Shown here one piece after another: positions 1-7,373 of a stretch of 35,977 bases of DNA. The first letter of the stretch is position 1. Each line of letters starts with the position of its first letter. Made by a program: the position numbers and the translations under genes. Source of the stretch: JBMNTQ01 sp050945815 (GTDB lineage: Bacteria; Bacillota; Clostridia; Christensenellales; JBMNTQ01). The DNA lies in NCBI GenBank assembly GCA_050945815.1, contig JBMNTQ010000005.1, positions 1 to 35,977 on the forward strand, written 5' to 3'. The notes below the pieces were generated by a model. It was given only the letters and a program-made list of their open reading frames with translations. It searched no databases and was not told the origin of the DNA.

Positions 1-535
1 GCTCTACTTCCCGCGCTCCCAAGGCCAGCGCCTCCCGGTTCATGGCAATGGTTTGCTCCTTGCCCTTCCCCCAAACCTTCGGCAAAGACGCAACAACACT
101 TTCCAGCTCAACCAGCCCGGTTTTTCCCAAGAATGCCCCCAACATCACCACATTAGCCGTTTTTACATTCCCCAATGATGCTGCAATGTCGTTGGCCGGC
201 ACATAAACAGGCTGCACATCTTTTCGCCCAACGCCACAAGGTATCAGCGAGCTGTTCACAAACAAAAGGCCCCCGCCCTCCACCGCACCCTCAAATTTCT
301 CCAGCGAGGGCCTGTTCATCGCAATTACGGAGGAAGCCGACAACACCAAGGGCGAGCCGATCTCCCGGTCGGATATAATCACATTGCAATTAGCCGTACC
401 GCCCCGCATCTCCGGCCCGTAAGCCGGCAGCCACGTAACATTGCGCCCCTCCAGCATCCCGGCATAAGCCAGCAGCATGCCCATCGACAAAACGCCCTGC
501 CCGCCAAAGCCGGCAATAATCAGTTGGTGCGTCAT
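1..535 (-). CDS. 2-oxoacid:ferredoxin oxidoreductase, gamma subunit (partial, runs off the left edge)
   Basis: The frame is open from an ATG at 535 to the window edge, and the C-terminus is missing. The protein starts MTHQLIIAGFGGQGVLSMG, the glycine-rich opening typical of the gamma subunit (POR/KOR gamma family) of ferredoxin-dependent 2-oxoacid oxidoreductases. It continues with PAYGPEMRGGTANC, another conserved stretch of that family. A strong GGAGG lies inside the end of the beta gene, and the junction is TGATATG, so the stop of beta and this start are one base apart and translation is probably coupled. With the ferredoxin, alpha and beta genes upstream it completes the complex that oxidatively decarboxylates a 2-oxoacid to an acyl-CoA in the cytoplasm. 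Which 2-oxoacid is used cannot be read from this subunit. Confidence 0.9.
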   Translation of the reverse strand, partial: MTHQLIIAGFGGQGVLSMGMLLAYAGMLEGRNVTWLPAYGPEMRGGTANCNVIISDREIGSPLVLSASSVIAMNRPSLEKFEGAVEGGGLLFVNSSLIPCGVGRKDVQPVYVPANDIAASLGNVKTANVVMLGAFLGKTGLVELESVVASLPKVWGKGKEQTIAMNREALALGAREVE

Positions 536-536
536 A

Positions 537-1274
537 TCACTCAGCCTCCTTAAAAACGCCCAGAGGATAATAAGGAACCATCGTATCCTTAATCCAATCC
601 AGCGACTCCGACGGTGTCATGCCCCAATTGGTAGGACAGCTGGAAAGAACCTCCACCATGGAAAAGCCTTGCCCCTCCTGCTGCGCTGAAAAAGCCTTGC
701 GGATGGCTTTCTTAGTCTTCAAAACGTGCGCCACATCATGCACAGACGTACGCTCAATATAGGCCGCTCCCTGGATGGTGGCCAGCATCTCGCTCATACG
801 CACCGGATAGCCGCAGTGAGCCGCAGAGCGCCCATAGGGCGATGTGGTGGTCTTCTGGCCTATCATGGTGGTAGGCGCCATCTGTCCGCCGGTCATGCCG
901 TATATGGCGTTATTCACAAAAATCGTCGTGATCTTCTCCCCCCGTATAGCGGCATGCACAATTTCCCCCATGCCAATCGAGGCTAAATCCCCGTCCCCCT
1001 GATAGGTAAACACCATACAATCAGGATGCACCCGCTTGATGCCGGTAGCCACTGCGGGCGCCCGGCCATGGGCCGCCTCATGCATGTCACAGTTGAAATA
1101 GTTATAAGCCAAAACCGCGCAACCCACCGGCGCCACGCCCACCGCCCTGCCGCCTGCTCCCATCTCCTCCAAAACTTCGGCCACCAGCCTATGGATGATG
1201 CCATGGGTACAGCCCGGGCAATAATGGGTAGGCGTATCTGTCAGCATGGAGGTCTTGCGAAACACAACAGCCAT
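537..1274 (-). CDS. 2-oxoacid:ferredoxin oxidoreductase, beta (TPP-binding) subunit
   Basis: This 245-residue protein is the thiamine-diphosphate-binding subunit. Near the N-terminus it has HYCPGCTHGIIHR, the CPGC region of KorB/VorC-type beta subunits. The TPP/Mg motif appears as YQGDGDLASIGMGE followed by the NN of FVNNAIYGMTGGQ. Its length is normal for a stand-alone beta subunit. The ATG directly follows the TAA of the alpha gene, so the two are in tight operon order. The subunit should bind TPP and hold the 2-oxoacid intermediate, passing electrons through iron-sulphur clusters to ferredoxin. Branched-chain 2-oxoacid, 2-oxoglutarate or another 2-oxoacid substrate are all possible. Confidence 0.93.
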   Translation of the reverse strand: MAVVFRKTSMLTDTPTHYCPGCTHGIIHRLVAEVLEEMGAGGRAVGVAPVGCAVLAYNYFNCDMHEAAHGRAPAVATGIKRVHPDCMVFTYQGDGDLASIGMGEIVHAAIRGEKITTIFVNNAIYGMTGGQMAPTTMIGQKTTTSPYGRSAAHCGYPVRMSEMLATIQGAAYIERTSVHDVAHVLKTKKAIRKAFSAQQEGQGFSMVEVLSSCPTNWGMTPSESLDWIKDTMVPYYPLGVFKEAE

Positions 1275-2345
1275 TTATTCGCCCTCCCTTATTTTCTTAA
1301 TCTCGCTCAATATTTCCGACGGTTCCGGAATCGCTCCCCCCAGCCTGCCGTAAAAGTGCACAGGCTTTATACCGCCAACAGCCAGACGAACGTCCTCCAC
1401 CATCTGGCCCGCGCTCATCTCCACGCAAAGAAACGACCTCACGCTGTCCCATTGGGCAGCTTGCGCATAGATTTGTGCTGGGAAAGGCCAAAGGGTCTTG
1501 GGGCGAATCAAGCCCACACGAATTCCCTCTTTCTTCGCCAGGGCAATCACGTTCCTCATGATGCGCGCCACCGTCCCATATGCCGCCACAATAATCTCCG
1601 CGCCCTCACATTCATATTCCTCCCAACGAACCTCGTTGGCAGTAATCTCCGCGTATTTCTCCTGCAAGGCGAGGTTTATCTGCTCTAAATCATTGCCGGT
1701 AATATAAAGAGAATTGATAATCGACCGCGGCCGCGCAGCTTGGTCCCGCCAGCCGGTAGACGCCCAGGTTTTCTCCGGCAAATCCCGCTTAGGAGGCACT
1801 TTAAACTCCACAGGCTCCATCATCTGCCCAATCATCCCATCCCCCAATATCATCACGGGAATACGGTATTGGTCAGCAATATCAAAGCCCTCCATCACCA
1901 TGTCCGCCGCCTCCTGCACCGATGCCGGCGCCAATACAAACACATGGTAATCTCCGTGGCCGCCCCCCTTTGTAGCCTGAAAATAATCTCCCTGGGAAGG
2001 CTGAATCGACCCCAGCCCCGGGCCACCGCGCACCATATTCACCACAACACAAGGCAGTTGCACCGTCGCCATAAACGAGATGCCTTCCTGCTTCAGGCTA
2101 ATCCCTGGGCTCGAAGAAGAAGTCATCACCCGCGCCCCAGCACCTGAAGCGCCATACACCATATTAATAGCGGCCAACTCACTCTCAGCCTGCAAAAAAC
2201 AACCGCCCACTTGAGGCATTCTATATGCCATATACTCCGGTATCTCATTTTGTGGAGTAATGGGATATCCGAAAAAAAACCGGCAGCCTGCCTGTATGGC
2301 GGCTTCCGCAATCGCTTCATTTCCCTTAATCAACACTTTGGACAT
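1275..2345 (-). CDS. vorB: 2-oxoacid:ferredoxin oxidoreductase, alpha subunit (VorB type)
   Basis: This 356-residue alpha subunit begins MSKVLIKGNEAIAEAAIQAG and continues with FFGYPITPQNEIPEYMA, the pyrimidine-binding domain of pyruvate/2-oxoacid:ferredoxin oxidoreductase alpha chains. The stretch SSSSPGISLKQEGISF and the RGGPGLGSIQPSQGD segment are very like proteins annotated as 3-methyl-2-oxobutanoate dehydrogenase subunit VorB in Clostridia. That is why the symbol is given, but the substrate assignment comes from family naming and is not proven. The ATG has a GGAGGAG Shine-Dalgarno upstream and lies 18 bases after the ferredoxin stop. It is the second gene of a ferredoxin-alpha-beta-gamma operon. 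Confidence 0.9.
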   Translation of the reverse strand: MSKVLIKGNEAIAEAAIQAGCRFFFGYPITPQNEIPEYMAYRMPQVGGCFLQAESELAAINMVYGASGAGARVMTSSSSPGISLKQEGISFMATVQLPCVVVNMVRGGPGLGSIQPSQGDYFQATKGGGHGDYHVFVLAPASVQEAADMVMEGFDIADQYRIPVMILGDGMIGQMMEPVEFKVPPKRDLPEKTWASTGWRDQAARPRSIINSLYITGNDLEQINLALQEKYAEITANEVRWEEYECEGAEIIVAAYGTVARIMRNVIALAKKEGIRVGLIRPKTLWPFPAQIYAQAAQWDSVRSFLCVEMSAGQMVEDVRLAVGGIKPVHFYGRLGGAIPEPSEILSEIKKIREGE

Positions 2346-2363
2346 AGAAAAAGTCTCCTCCGC

Positions 2364-2567
2364 TTATTTCTCTACCATAATCACGCAATCCGGGCACATC
2401 ACCGCACAAGCCGTACAGCCTGTACATTCATCCATGTCCGATACTTCCGCCGGATGGTATCCCTTCCGGTTCAGCTCCGCGCTCAACTGCATAATCTTTT
2501 TCGGGCAAACCCGTATACACAAGCTACAACCCTTGCAGCCCTCCTGGTCAATGGTCACCTTGGGCAT
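2364..2567 (-). CDS. 2x[4Fe-4S] ferredoxin subunit of the 2-oxoacid oxidoreductase
   Basis: This small protein has two CxxCxxCxxxCP cluster motifs: CKGCSLCIRVCP near residue 12 and CTGCTACAVMCP near residue 47. This is the delta/ferredoxin-like subunit of KOR/VOR complexes, carrying electrons from the TPP site to soluble ferredoxin. The start chosen is the ATG at 2567 (MPKVTIDQEGC, 67 aa), with GAGG nine bases upstream. An in-frame GTG at 2597 would add ten residues that do not look conserved. It is the first gene of the operon, about 55 bases downstream of the predicted transcription start. Confidence 0.92.
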   Translation of the reverse strand: MPKVTIDQEGCKGCSLCIRVCPKKIMQLSAELNRKGYHPAEVSDMDECTGCTACAVMCPDCVIMVEK

Positions 2568-2627
2568 CCTAGAAAACCTCGCTTTCCCCTCAGTCACTTA
2601 CAAACTGCGCAATTGCACATTATATTA

Positions 2628-2657
2628 ATTATATTTCAGTCCCATCCTTCAAGTCAA
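2628..2657 (-). promoter_or_regulatory. Candidate sigma-A promoter of the 2-oxoacid oxidoreductase operon
   Basis: On the minus strand a -35 box TTGACT (2657-2652) and a perfect -10 TATAAT (2633-2628) are separated by 18 bases. It lies between the terminator of the preceding operon and the ferredoxin start, which is where an operon promoter is expected. A second TATAAT follows at 2624-2619. Confidence 0.7.
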
Positions 2658-2686
2658 ATCTTTTTACCGCCGCTGCAAGCCTACAT

Positions 2687-2710
2687 AAAAAAGCGGCATC
2701 TCCCCGCCGC
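2687..2710 (-). terminator. Rho-independent terminator of the cdaA operon
   Basis: On the minus strand GCGGC (2710-2706), an 8-base loop and GCCGC (2697-2693) are followed by six T. It lies downstream of the ATPase stop and upstream of the next operon's promoter. The remaining bases of this 2598-2816 gap hold nothing else I can recognise. Confidence 0.7.
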
Positions 2711-2816
2711 CTTACTTCGGCAAATACCGCCGCCGAATCCAAGTTACATACTCCTTCATCCATCCAAGAAAACAGCACAGCTTCAACTGCCGAATGAAAC
2801 AGCCGCGCTCTCGCCC

Positions 2817-3488
2817 CTATCTCTCATCTTGCATCCAAACCGGCCGCATTTTTAAATCCAGCGGCATCAACTCACCCATCAGCCTCCCAGCTTGCACAGT
2901 CGGCAAAATCCCCCGATCCACGCAGGTATAACGCACAACCAGCCCGGTCCGCTCGCAAACCTCCTGCATAATTTCCTGCCCAGCAAAAATATCCGCCGCC
3001 ACCGTCTGCGACGCTAAGTTGGTATTATGAATCAAGGCGCTCACCTTCAACCGGCTGCTAGCTTCTACGTCCCGCAGCATCTCTATAATATTATCAGCAG
3101 CCGAGGCTCTAGGCCGTTTCGTATTCACCACATAGAGCATCTCATAGCCCTCCCGCTGAAACAGCGGAAAATAGCGGCCCAATGCTCGAGCGCCCACCGG
3201 GTCCCCTCCCACATCAAAAATAGCCGTCCGATCCGGCCGATCGAAAACCGACTGCACCTGGGGCGGCAGCGAAACCGCCTCCATATTCATCGCCTCAAAA
3301 TCCGGTGCAATAAGCTCCACACCCCGGCCTTCCAGCAATTCCCGTTTCCCGCCAGAGCGAAAGTATGGGTTGACAATATCCAAGTCCACTAACGTTACCG
3401 CCGCCGGAACCTGCGCCAACGCCATATTCAAGGCAATCTCGGTTTTCCCGCTGCCGTAATTTCCAGTCAAAACCACAATCCGGCTCAT
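2817..3488 (-). CDS. P-loop ATPase of the MinD/CobQ type, function unknown
   Basis: This protein of about 223 residues begins MSRIVVLTGNYGSGKTEIAL, a Walker A motif (GNYGSGKT). It continues with VDLDIVNPYFRSGG, a switch-like region of SIMIBI-class NTPases, and AIFDVGGDPVGARALGR, which fits a Walker B/switch II position. There are no Fe-S cysteine motifs, transmembrane segments or extra domains. The ATG at 3488 is preferred, with AGGA nine bases upstream; an in-frame GTG at 3494 is the alternative. It is the last gene of the cdaA-cdaR-lipoprotein operon and is followed by a terminator and the 2-oxoacid oxidoreductase operon. What it acts on is not clear from the sequence; cofactor or metal-centre assembly for its neighbours is only a guess. 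Confidence 0.8.
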   Translation of the reverse strand: MSRIVVLTGNYGSGKTEIALNMALAQVPAAVTLVDLDIVNPYFRSGGKRELLEGRGVELIAPDFEAMNMEAVSLPPQVQSVFDRPDRTAIFDVGGDPVGARALGRYFPLFQREGYEMLYVVNTKRPRASAADNIIEMLRDVEASSRLKVSALIHNTNLASQTVAADIFAGQEIMQEVCERTGLVVRYTCVDRGILPTVQAGRLMGELMPLDLKMRPVWMQDER

Positions 3489-3500
3489 GTCCACCCATCC

Positions 3501-4130
3501 TCACTGAAACGTTAAAGTCTGCAACACCGTCAACGCCTCTTCATATTGTTGCTGGTCCAAGTACGAAAGTCCAACCAACAACAAATACTCCTCCTCCACC
3601 CGCGCAAACAGGCTGTGGTAAACCACCGTCCCGTCAGGCCGTGTAATCTGCAATGGCAACATATGAAAGTCCCTGCCGCCAATATCACCGCCAATCAAAT
3701 CATCGCTCAAAACCTCAGCGTTGCTTCCTTGCAAAATCCCCGGCGCCTGTTCCAAATATTCCTGCGCCGTCGTCACATGCTGCTCCAGCGTATCCATCCC
3801 CCGAGCCACCATCTGAATCATCGGATAGCCGCCTATCCCATCCTGCTCATATTGGGTCGCCTTAAAAAGGTAATAGACGTTATCCCTCTCCAAAAACTCT
3901 TCCAAAGGCTGCAAAAACTCCAGGTTGTCCGCGTCTTGTTGCTTACTATACCAATCCTTGGGCACCGTTATCTCACAGCCTATATATGCGTGGCGAAAGG
4001 TCATCCCATCCCATACGCCGCCGTCCATCGCCTCTCGGGTTTGCACCGGCCCGCAGCCGCAAAGCAGCAACGCCAAAACGCCCCAGGCCAACACTTTTCG
4101 CATACGCCCATTCCTAAAAAACTCTCTCAT
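3501..4130 (-). CDS. Predicted lipoprotein, function unknown
   Basis: This 209-residue protein has a basic N-terminus, a hydrophobic stretch and the lipobox-like LLLCGCG, with Cys26 the likely acylated residue. It is therefore predicted to be anchored on the outer face of the membrane. The mature part contains FRHAYIGCEITVPKDWY, resembling the start of PsbP-like/DUF1795 domains in surface lipoproteins, but I do not firmly recognise a family. Its ATG overlaps the cdaR stop as ATGA, so translation is probably coupled to the c-di-AMP regulator gene. The ATPase gene begins 12 bases after its stop. The coupling suggests an envelope role connected with CdaR. That is inference from position only. 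Confidence 0.75.
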   Translation of the reverse strand: MREFFRNGRMRKVLAWGVLALLLCGCGPVQTREAMDGGVWDGMTFRHAYIGCEITVPKDWYSKQQDADNLEFLQPLEEFLERDNVYYLFKATQYEQDGIGGYPMIQMVARGMDTLEQHVTTAQEYLEQAPGILQGSNAEVLSDDLIGGDIGGRDFHMLPLQITRPDGTVVYHSLFARVEEEYLLLVGLSYLDQQQYEEALTVLQTLTFQ

Positions 4131-5380
4131 CCTATTCTAACCGTAACTTTCTCAGGATTCGCCACAATCTCGTCCGGCACAATACTCCCCTCAAGCCTAT
4201 ACTGCACCGCCAGCGAATGGGTCCCTGCTGCCAAAGCGTCCACATTCACATACAACACAAGGTTATCATCAAGAAAACGGCGCACGTCTTCCTCGGCGCC
4301 TTGGATGGTAGCGGCCACCCATACATCCGTAGTCAACACCTGGCCGGCAGCCGGCGTCCCCCTGATTTCCACCTGCCTATTCTCAATGGTCCGCTGCTCC
4401 TGCTTCTGCCGAATATCCACCCGCACCAAAACGCTGTTTCCGTCAGCCGAACGAACACCCTCCGGCAAAACAAGCTTCGCTTCCACCTGCATAGAAGCAT
4501 CCTGCCCGCTAACATCCACCGGTTCAATTGTTGCCTGGTCAATCCCCTGCAAAATCTCCTCATCCCCGATCAGGCGCACCATCTCCGGCTGCACCAGTAT
4601 CCGACTCACTTCATAGCCCGCCGCCAGTGCATCCCGGCCCACTATTCCATTTCGCGTATCTATCTCCACGTCCTTATAGGCCATAACATCCATCTTCACA
4701 ATTACCGACGGTAAAGAATCCAACAAGCGCAGGTTGGATACCGGCGCCCCTCTGCCATCCAGTAAGCTGATATTGACCGCCTGCCAAATCGACTCTGTCA
4801 ATCCACCCAACGAAATCACACATTGAGCGGAAGCGATTCTCTCCACGTCGGTTTTCGCCCCCCGAATGGTGATCACATTGGGCGAAATCTCCGGCACTCC
4901 GTGCCAATATCCCTCGGGCAGCTCCTCTGTCGTCGTATAAGAAACCGTAATCTGCTTGCTAACAATCTCATCCACAAAAACTTCAATGCTGCCCGGTGTA
5001 ATAGTCTTAACCCCAGCTAACTGGCTAGTCTCCGCTTTCAGCTTCACCTCATGCGTCCCAGCAGACATGATCGTAGACACGTCAATCGAAGCAGTCACCT
5101 TATCCGGCGTAACCTGCCCATAATCCCTCTGACGCACCTCCACCCCCACCTCTACGCCGTCCGCAATCCCCTCCAGGGAGTCCGCCAGCATCAATCTGCG
5201 GTCTGCCAGCGCCTGTTCCCCGATGATATTCACAGGAATGCCGGGCAACGCCTTGTTTCGAATTGGGTTCTGGTCCGACCAGGCCAAGCTCCAAACAAGC
5301 ACAGCAAAAAAAACAGCCACCAGTTTCAAGCCCCAGTTCTTTCTGATTAACCGAAAAAACAATTTCATATATTTAATCAT
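4127..5380 (-). CDS. cdaR: YbbR-domain protein CdaR, regulator of the diadenylate cyclase
   Basis: This protein of about 417 residues has one N-terminal transmembrane helix (LKLVAVFFAVLVWSLAW) followed by an extracytoplasmic region of repeated beta-rich YbbR domains. Typical repeat openings are PGIPVNIIGE, KQITVSYTTT, KDVEIDTRNG and RQVEIRGTP, which suggests four repeats. In Bacillota CdaR binds and modulates the membrane cyclase CdaA. The start chosen is the ATG at 5380 (MIKYMKLFFRLIRKN), with GGAGGG six bases upstream; it overlaps the last 8 bases of cdaA. An upstream in-frame start at 5437 would lie deeper in cdaA and lacks support. The usual third partner glmM is not downstream; a lipoprotein follows instead. 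Confidence 0.93.
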   Translation of the reverse strand: MIKYMKLFFRLIRKNWGLKLVAVFFAVLVWSLAWSDQNPIRNKALPGIPVNIIGEQALADRRLMLADSLEGIADGVEVGVEVRQRDYGQVTPDKVTASIDVSTIMSAGTHEVKLKAETSQLAGVKTITPGSIEVFVDEIVSKQITVSYTTTEELPEGYWHGVPEISPNVITIRGAKTDVERIASAQCVISLGGLTESIWQAVNISLLDGRGAPVSNLRLLDSLPSVIVKMDVMAYKDVEIDTRNGIVGRDALAAGYEVSRILVQPEMVRLIGDEEILQGIDQATIEPVDVSGQDASMQVEAKLVLPEGVRSADGNSVLVRVDIRQKQEQRTIENRQVEIRGTPAAGQVLTTDVWVAATIQGAEEDVRRFLDDNLVLYVNVDALAAGTHSLAVQYRLEGSIVPDEIVANPEKVTVRIG

Positions 5381-6218
5381 CCGTCGCCCTCCGCTTGAGC
5401 TTAAAGAGCAGGCTCTCTTTCGTACTGCCCCAGTCATACACCTCGGTCAAAATCTCCCGAATCATGGTCTCATCCAAGTTTCGAGTCAGCTTCCCGCCCC
5501 GAGCGATAGAAATATTGGAGGTTTCCTCCGAAACCACAAAAGTAATGGAATCGGATATTTCGCTGATGCCTAAAGCCGCCCGGTGCCTGGTGCCCAGCGC
5601 CTTGCTGATGGCTTGGTTTGCACTCAGGGGCAAATAGCAGCCGGCAGCCAATATCCGTTCCCCCCGCAAAATCACAGCCCCGTCATGAAGGGGCGTATTG
5701 GGTTCAAAGATATTCTCCAGCAGGCTGTCTGAAACCAGCGAATCCAGCCGGGTGCCCGTATCCGCATAATCCGAAAGCTTGGTGTTGCGCTCAATAATAA
5801 TCAAAGCGCCCACCCTTCTCCTGGACATATTCAAAAGCGCGGAACAAACGGCATCCGCCGCCTTGCCGCCATTGCGCTCCTCCCCCCGCTTGCTCTTGTT
5901 AAACAACCGGCTGCGCCCCAATTGCTCCAATACGTTGCGCAGCTCCGGCTGAAACAGAATAACCAGAACAATAGCGCCGGCGCCTATGATATAGTCCATA
6001 ATCCATTTAACTGCCTGCAGATTAATCCAGTCCACAATCCGGGAAGTCACCAAAATGATGGCGATCCCCTTCAAAACCTGTATAGCCCGGGTCTCACTGG
6101 TCAACAGAATTAAGCGGTAAATCAATACCGCAACAATAATAATATCTATTACATCCAAAAAATTGAACTGCTCTAATGTATCCCTTAAAAAACCGATAAT
6201 ATCTGCCAACACCCTCAC
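5373..6218 (-). CDS. cdaA: Membrane diadenylate cyclase CdaA (c-di-AMP synthase)
   Basis: This 281-residue enzyme makes cyclic di-AMP from two ATP. Three N-terminal transmembrane segments (about residues 20-40, 48-65 and 76-90) are followed by the DAC catalytic domain. The two signature motifs are intact: LHDGAVI (DGA at 179-181) and RHRAALG (RHR at 211-213). The start at 6218 is a GTG with GGAAGG just upstream; another in-frame GTG lies two codons later, and no ATG is available. It overlaps cdaR by 8 bases and heads a four-gene operon. c-di-AMP controls potassium and osmolyte balance and wall stress in Bacillota. Confidence 0.95.
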   Translation of the reverse strand: MRVLADIIGFLRDTLEQFNFLDVIDIIIVAVLIYRLILLTSETRAIQVLKGIAIILVTSRIVDWINLQAVKWIMDYIIGAGAIVLVILFQPELRNVLEQLGRSRLFNKSKRGEERNGGKAADAVCSALLNMSRRRVGALIIIERNTKLSDYADTGTRLDSLVSDSLLENIFEPNTPLHDGAVILRGERILAAGCYLPLSANQAISKALGTRHRAALGISEISDSITFVVSEETSNISIARGGKLTRNLDETMIREILTEVYDWGSTKESLLFKLKRRATDD

Positions 6219-6247
6219 CTGCCTTCCAGGTCTCGCCCGATCCTCGA

Positions 6248-6268
6248 ATTATATCTGTCTCTATTATA
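6248..6268 (-). promoter_or_regulatory. Tandem -10-like boxes upstream of cdaA
   Basis: Two perfect TATAAT hexamers on the minus strand (6268-6263 and 6253-6248) lie 30-50 bases upstream of the cdaA start. Matching -35 boxes are weak (TTTTAA at 6291-6286 for the distal one), so the exact promoter is uncertain. Confidence 0.4.
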
Positions 6269-6356
6269 ATAAAAGAACACCCATTTTAAAACCCCTATCG
6301 GATATAGATTGTACAGCACCCAATCAAACTTTCATCCCTGCCTAAAACATCTATTT

Positions 6357-6390
6357 AAAAAAATATGGCTACCCATGTTCAAAGCAGCCA
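6357..6390 (-). terminator. Terminator of the Spo0E-like gene
   Basis: On the minus strand TGGCTGC (6390-6384) pairs with GTAGCCA (6372-6366), including one G-U pair. An 11-base loop separates the arms, and TA plus seven T follow. It lies 16 bases after the stop of the small gene. Confidence 0.6.
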
Positions 6391-6405
6391 AATCACAGTA
6401 TTTCA

Positions 6406-6657
6406 TTAATCATTTTCTCTTAGTTGGATTTCCGTCACCAAATTATCCACAATCTCACTCTGGTCCAAAATGTCCTGACTGGTATATCGATTGTGTTCTT
6501 CCACTTCTTTAAGAACCATCTTTTCCAAAATCTTACGCTGGTAATCAAGCGTCTGGTGCAGGGCTTCGTCACATAACTCTTTATAATCAGTTGCTAGCTT
6601 GTCCATCTTGTCCAGCTTATTCCTGTTCAACCCCCCGGTCTTACGATAGCTATTCAA
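6406..6657 (-). CDS. Small protein, possibly Spo0E-like aspartyl-phosphate phosphatase
   Basis: This 83-residue protein is highly charged and predicted helical. Its last third, YTSQDILDQSEIVDNLVTEI, resembles the Spo0E family signature, where a short loop leads to SQELDxLI. Here S67 and D71 keep the S-x-x-x-D spacing, but Q, E and L differ (SEIVD). Spo0E phosphatases dephosphorylate Spo0A~P and restrain sporulation. The start is a TTG at 6657 with AGGGGG seven bases upstream; an internal ATG at codon 18 is the alternative. The gene has its own promoter and terminator and faces away from the MarR gene. The assignment is tentative and a plain hypothetical protein is possible. Confidence 0.5.
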   Translation of the reverse strand: MNSYRKTGGLNRNKLDKMDKLATDYKELCDEALHQTLDYQRKILEKMVLKEVEEHNRYTSQDILDQSEIVDNLVTEIQLREND

Positions 6658-6743
6658 TGTTCAACCCCCTTTAGCCTGAGGAGCAAACCATCCGCCCAGA
6701 AAACATCGCCACTCTGCATACCATTCTACCGCTATCTTTTTAA

Positions 6744-6772
6744 ATTATAGCATCCCAAAAATTATTTAGCAA
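6744..6772 (-). promoter_or_regulatory. Promoter of the Spo0E-like gene
   Basis: On the minus strand TTGCTA (6772-6767), 17 bases and a perfect -10 TATAAT (6749-6744) are present. The -10 is extended by an upstream TG (TGCTATAAT). The spacing and extended -10 make this one of the better promoters in the window. Confidence 0.6.
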
Positions 6773-6794
6773 TACCCGAAAGAAGCCATTAAAG

Positions 6795-6808
6795 CAATAT
6801 TAATATTG
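6795..6808. promoter_or_regulatory. 14-bp perfect palindrome, candidate MarR operator
   Basis: CAATATTAATATTG is a perfect inverted repeat overlapping the -35 of the marR promoter, in the region shared with the divergent Spo0E-like gene. Two direct copies of TGTACTA follow at 6813-6819 and 6824-6830, 11 bp apart. MarR proteins commonly bind such palindromes in their own promoter. Confidence 0.45.
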
Positions 6809-6834
6809 TAATTGTACTAAAAATGTACTATTCT
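6806..6834 (+). promoter_or_regulatory. Candidate promoter of the MarR gene
   Basis: TTGTAA (6806-6811), a 17-base spacer and TATTCT (6829-6834), each matching four of six consensus positions. It lies about 40 bases upstream of the preferred start codon. Confidence 0.45.
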
Positions 6835-6875
6835 GTTTTCGTAGCAATTTTTCTTGTATGGAGGTCGGCGAGGCA

Positions 6876-7310
6876 ATGGAAAATGATAAGGTTAGCTCAA
6901 TCGAGAATGTTTTTCTCCTCTCTCTGTGGAACGAAGAATTGATTCGCTCCATCCAGGCTCCATTCCCCGTCACACCTACACAAATACGCACATTGCTAGC
7001 TGCCCGGCAAAATCCAGGCATCAACATGTCCAGGTTAGCCCACAAGCTCAACGTCAGCAAACCCAACCTGACGCCGTCCGTCAACCATCTGGTAAAAAAC
7101 GGATGTCTCCAGCGCGAACTGGATCTTTCCGACCGACGGGTCATGCATCTAAAGCTGACTCAAGCCGGCCTGGATTTATTATCCAATGTATCCGACCAAC
7201 TATCCAGCTCCCTCTGTGAAAAAGTCTCCCATCTGCGCCCGCGGGAGAAAAACGAGTTCATCAAATCCCTCAACAAAGTCCTATCTTTTCTAGACAAGCT
7301 CTCCGACTGA
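6876..7310 (+). CDS. MarR-family transcriptional regulator
   Basis: This winged-helix regulator has about 144 residues. The recognisable core is FPVTPTQIRTLLAAR, then MSRLAHKLNVSKPNLTPSVN (helix-turn-helix), then LVKNGCLQRELDLSDRRVMHLKLT (the wing with the conserved D-R-R). C-terminal helices end in LSFLDKLSD and would form the dimer interface. The start is placed at the ATG at 6876 (MENDKVSS), with GGAGG 11 bases upstream; an ATG at 6858 would place that Shine-Dalgarno inside the gene. It is monocistronic, divergent from the Spo0E-like gene and convergent with the phage cassette. No obvious efflux or catabolic target lies next to it, so its regulon is unknown. Confidence 0.9.
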   Translation: MENDKVSSIENVFLLSLWNEELIRSIQAPFPVTPTQIRTLLAARQNPGINMSRLAHKLNVSKPNLTPSVNHLVKNGCLQRELDLSDRRVMHLKLTQAGLDLLSNVSDQLSSSLCEKVSHLRPREKNEFIKSLNKVLSFLDKLSD

Positions 7311-7343
7311 CCCCCCAGCCCTCCTCCGCGCTGCTCTCCCCGG

Positions 7344-7369
7344 CCGTCACTCACACTGACGGTTTTTTT
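7344..7369 (+). terminator. Terminator of the MarR gene
   Basis: CCGTCA, a seven-base loop, TGACGG and seven T. The T-run is on the plus strand only, so it terminates marR. The leftward capsid cassette, which stops four bases further right, meets the hairpin without a U-tract. Confidence 0.75.
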
Positions 7370-7373
7370 ATGT

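Noticed and set aside
3546..4616. Long plus-strand open frame of 356 codons
   Set aside because: It is antisense to the lipoprotein and cdaR genes, has no ribosome site, and its His/Arg/Pro-rich composition is that of a shadow frame.
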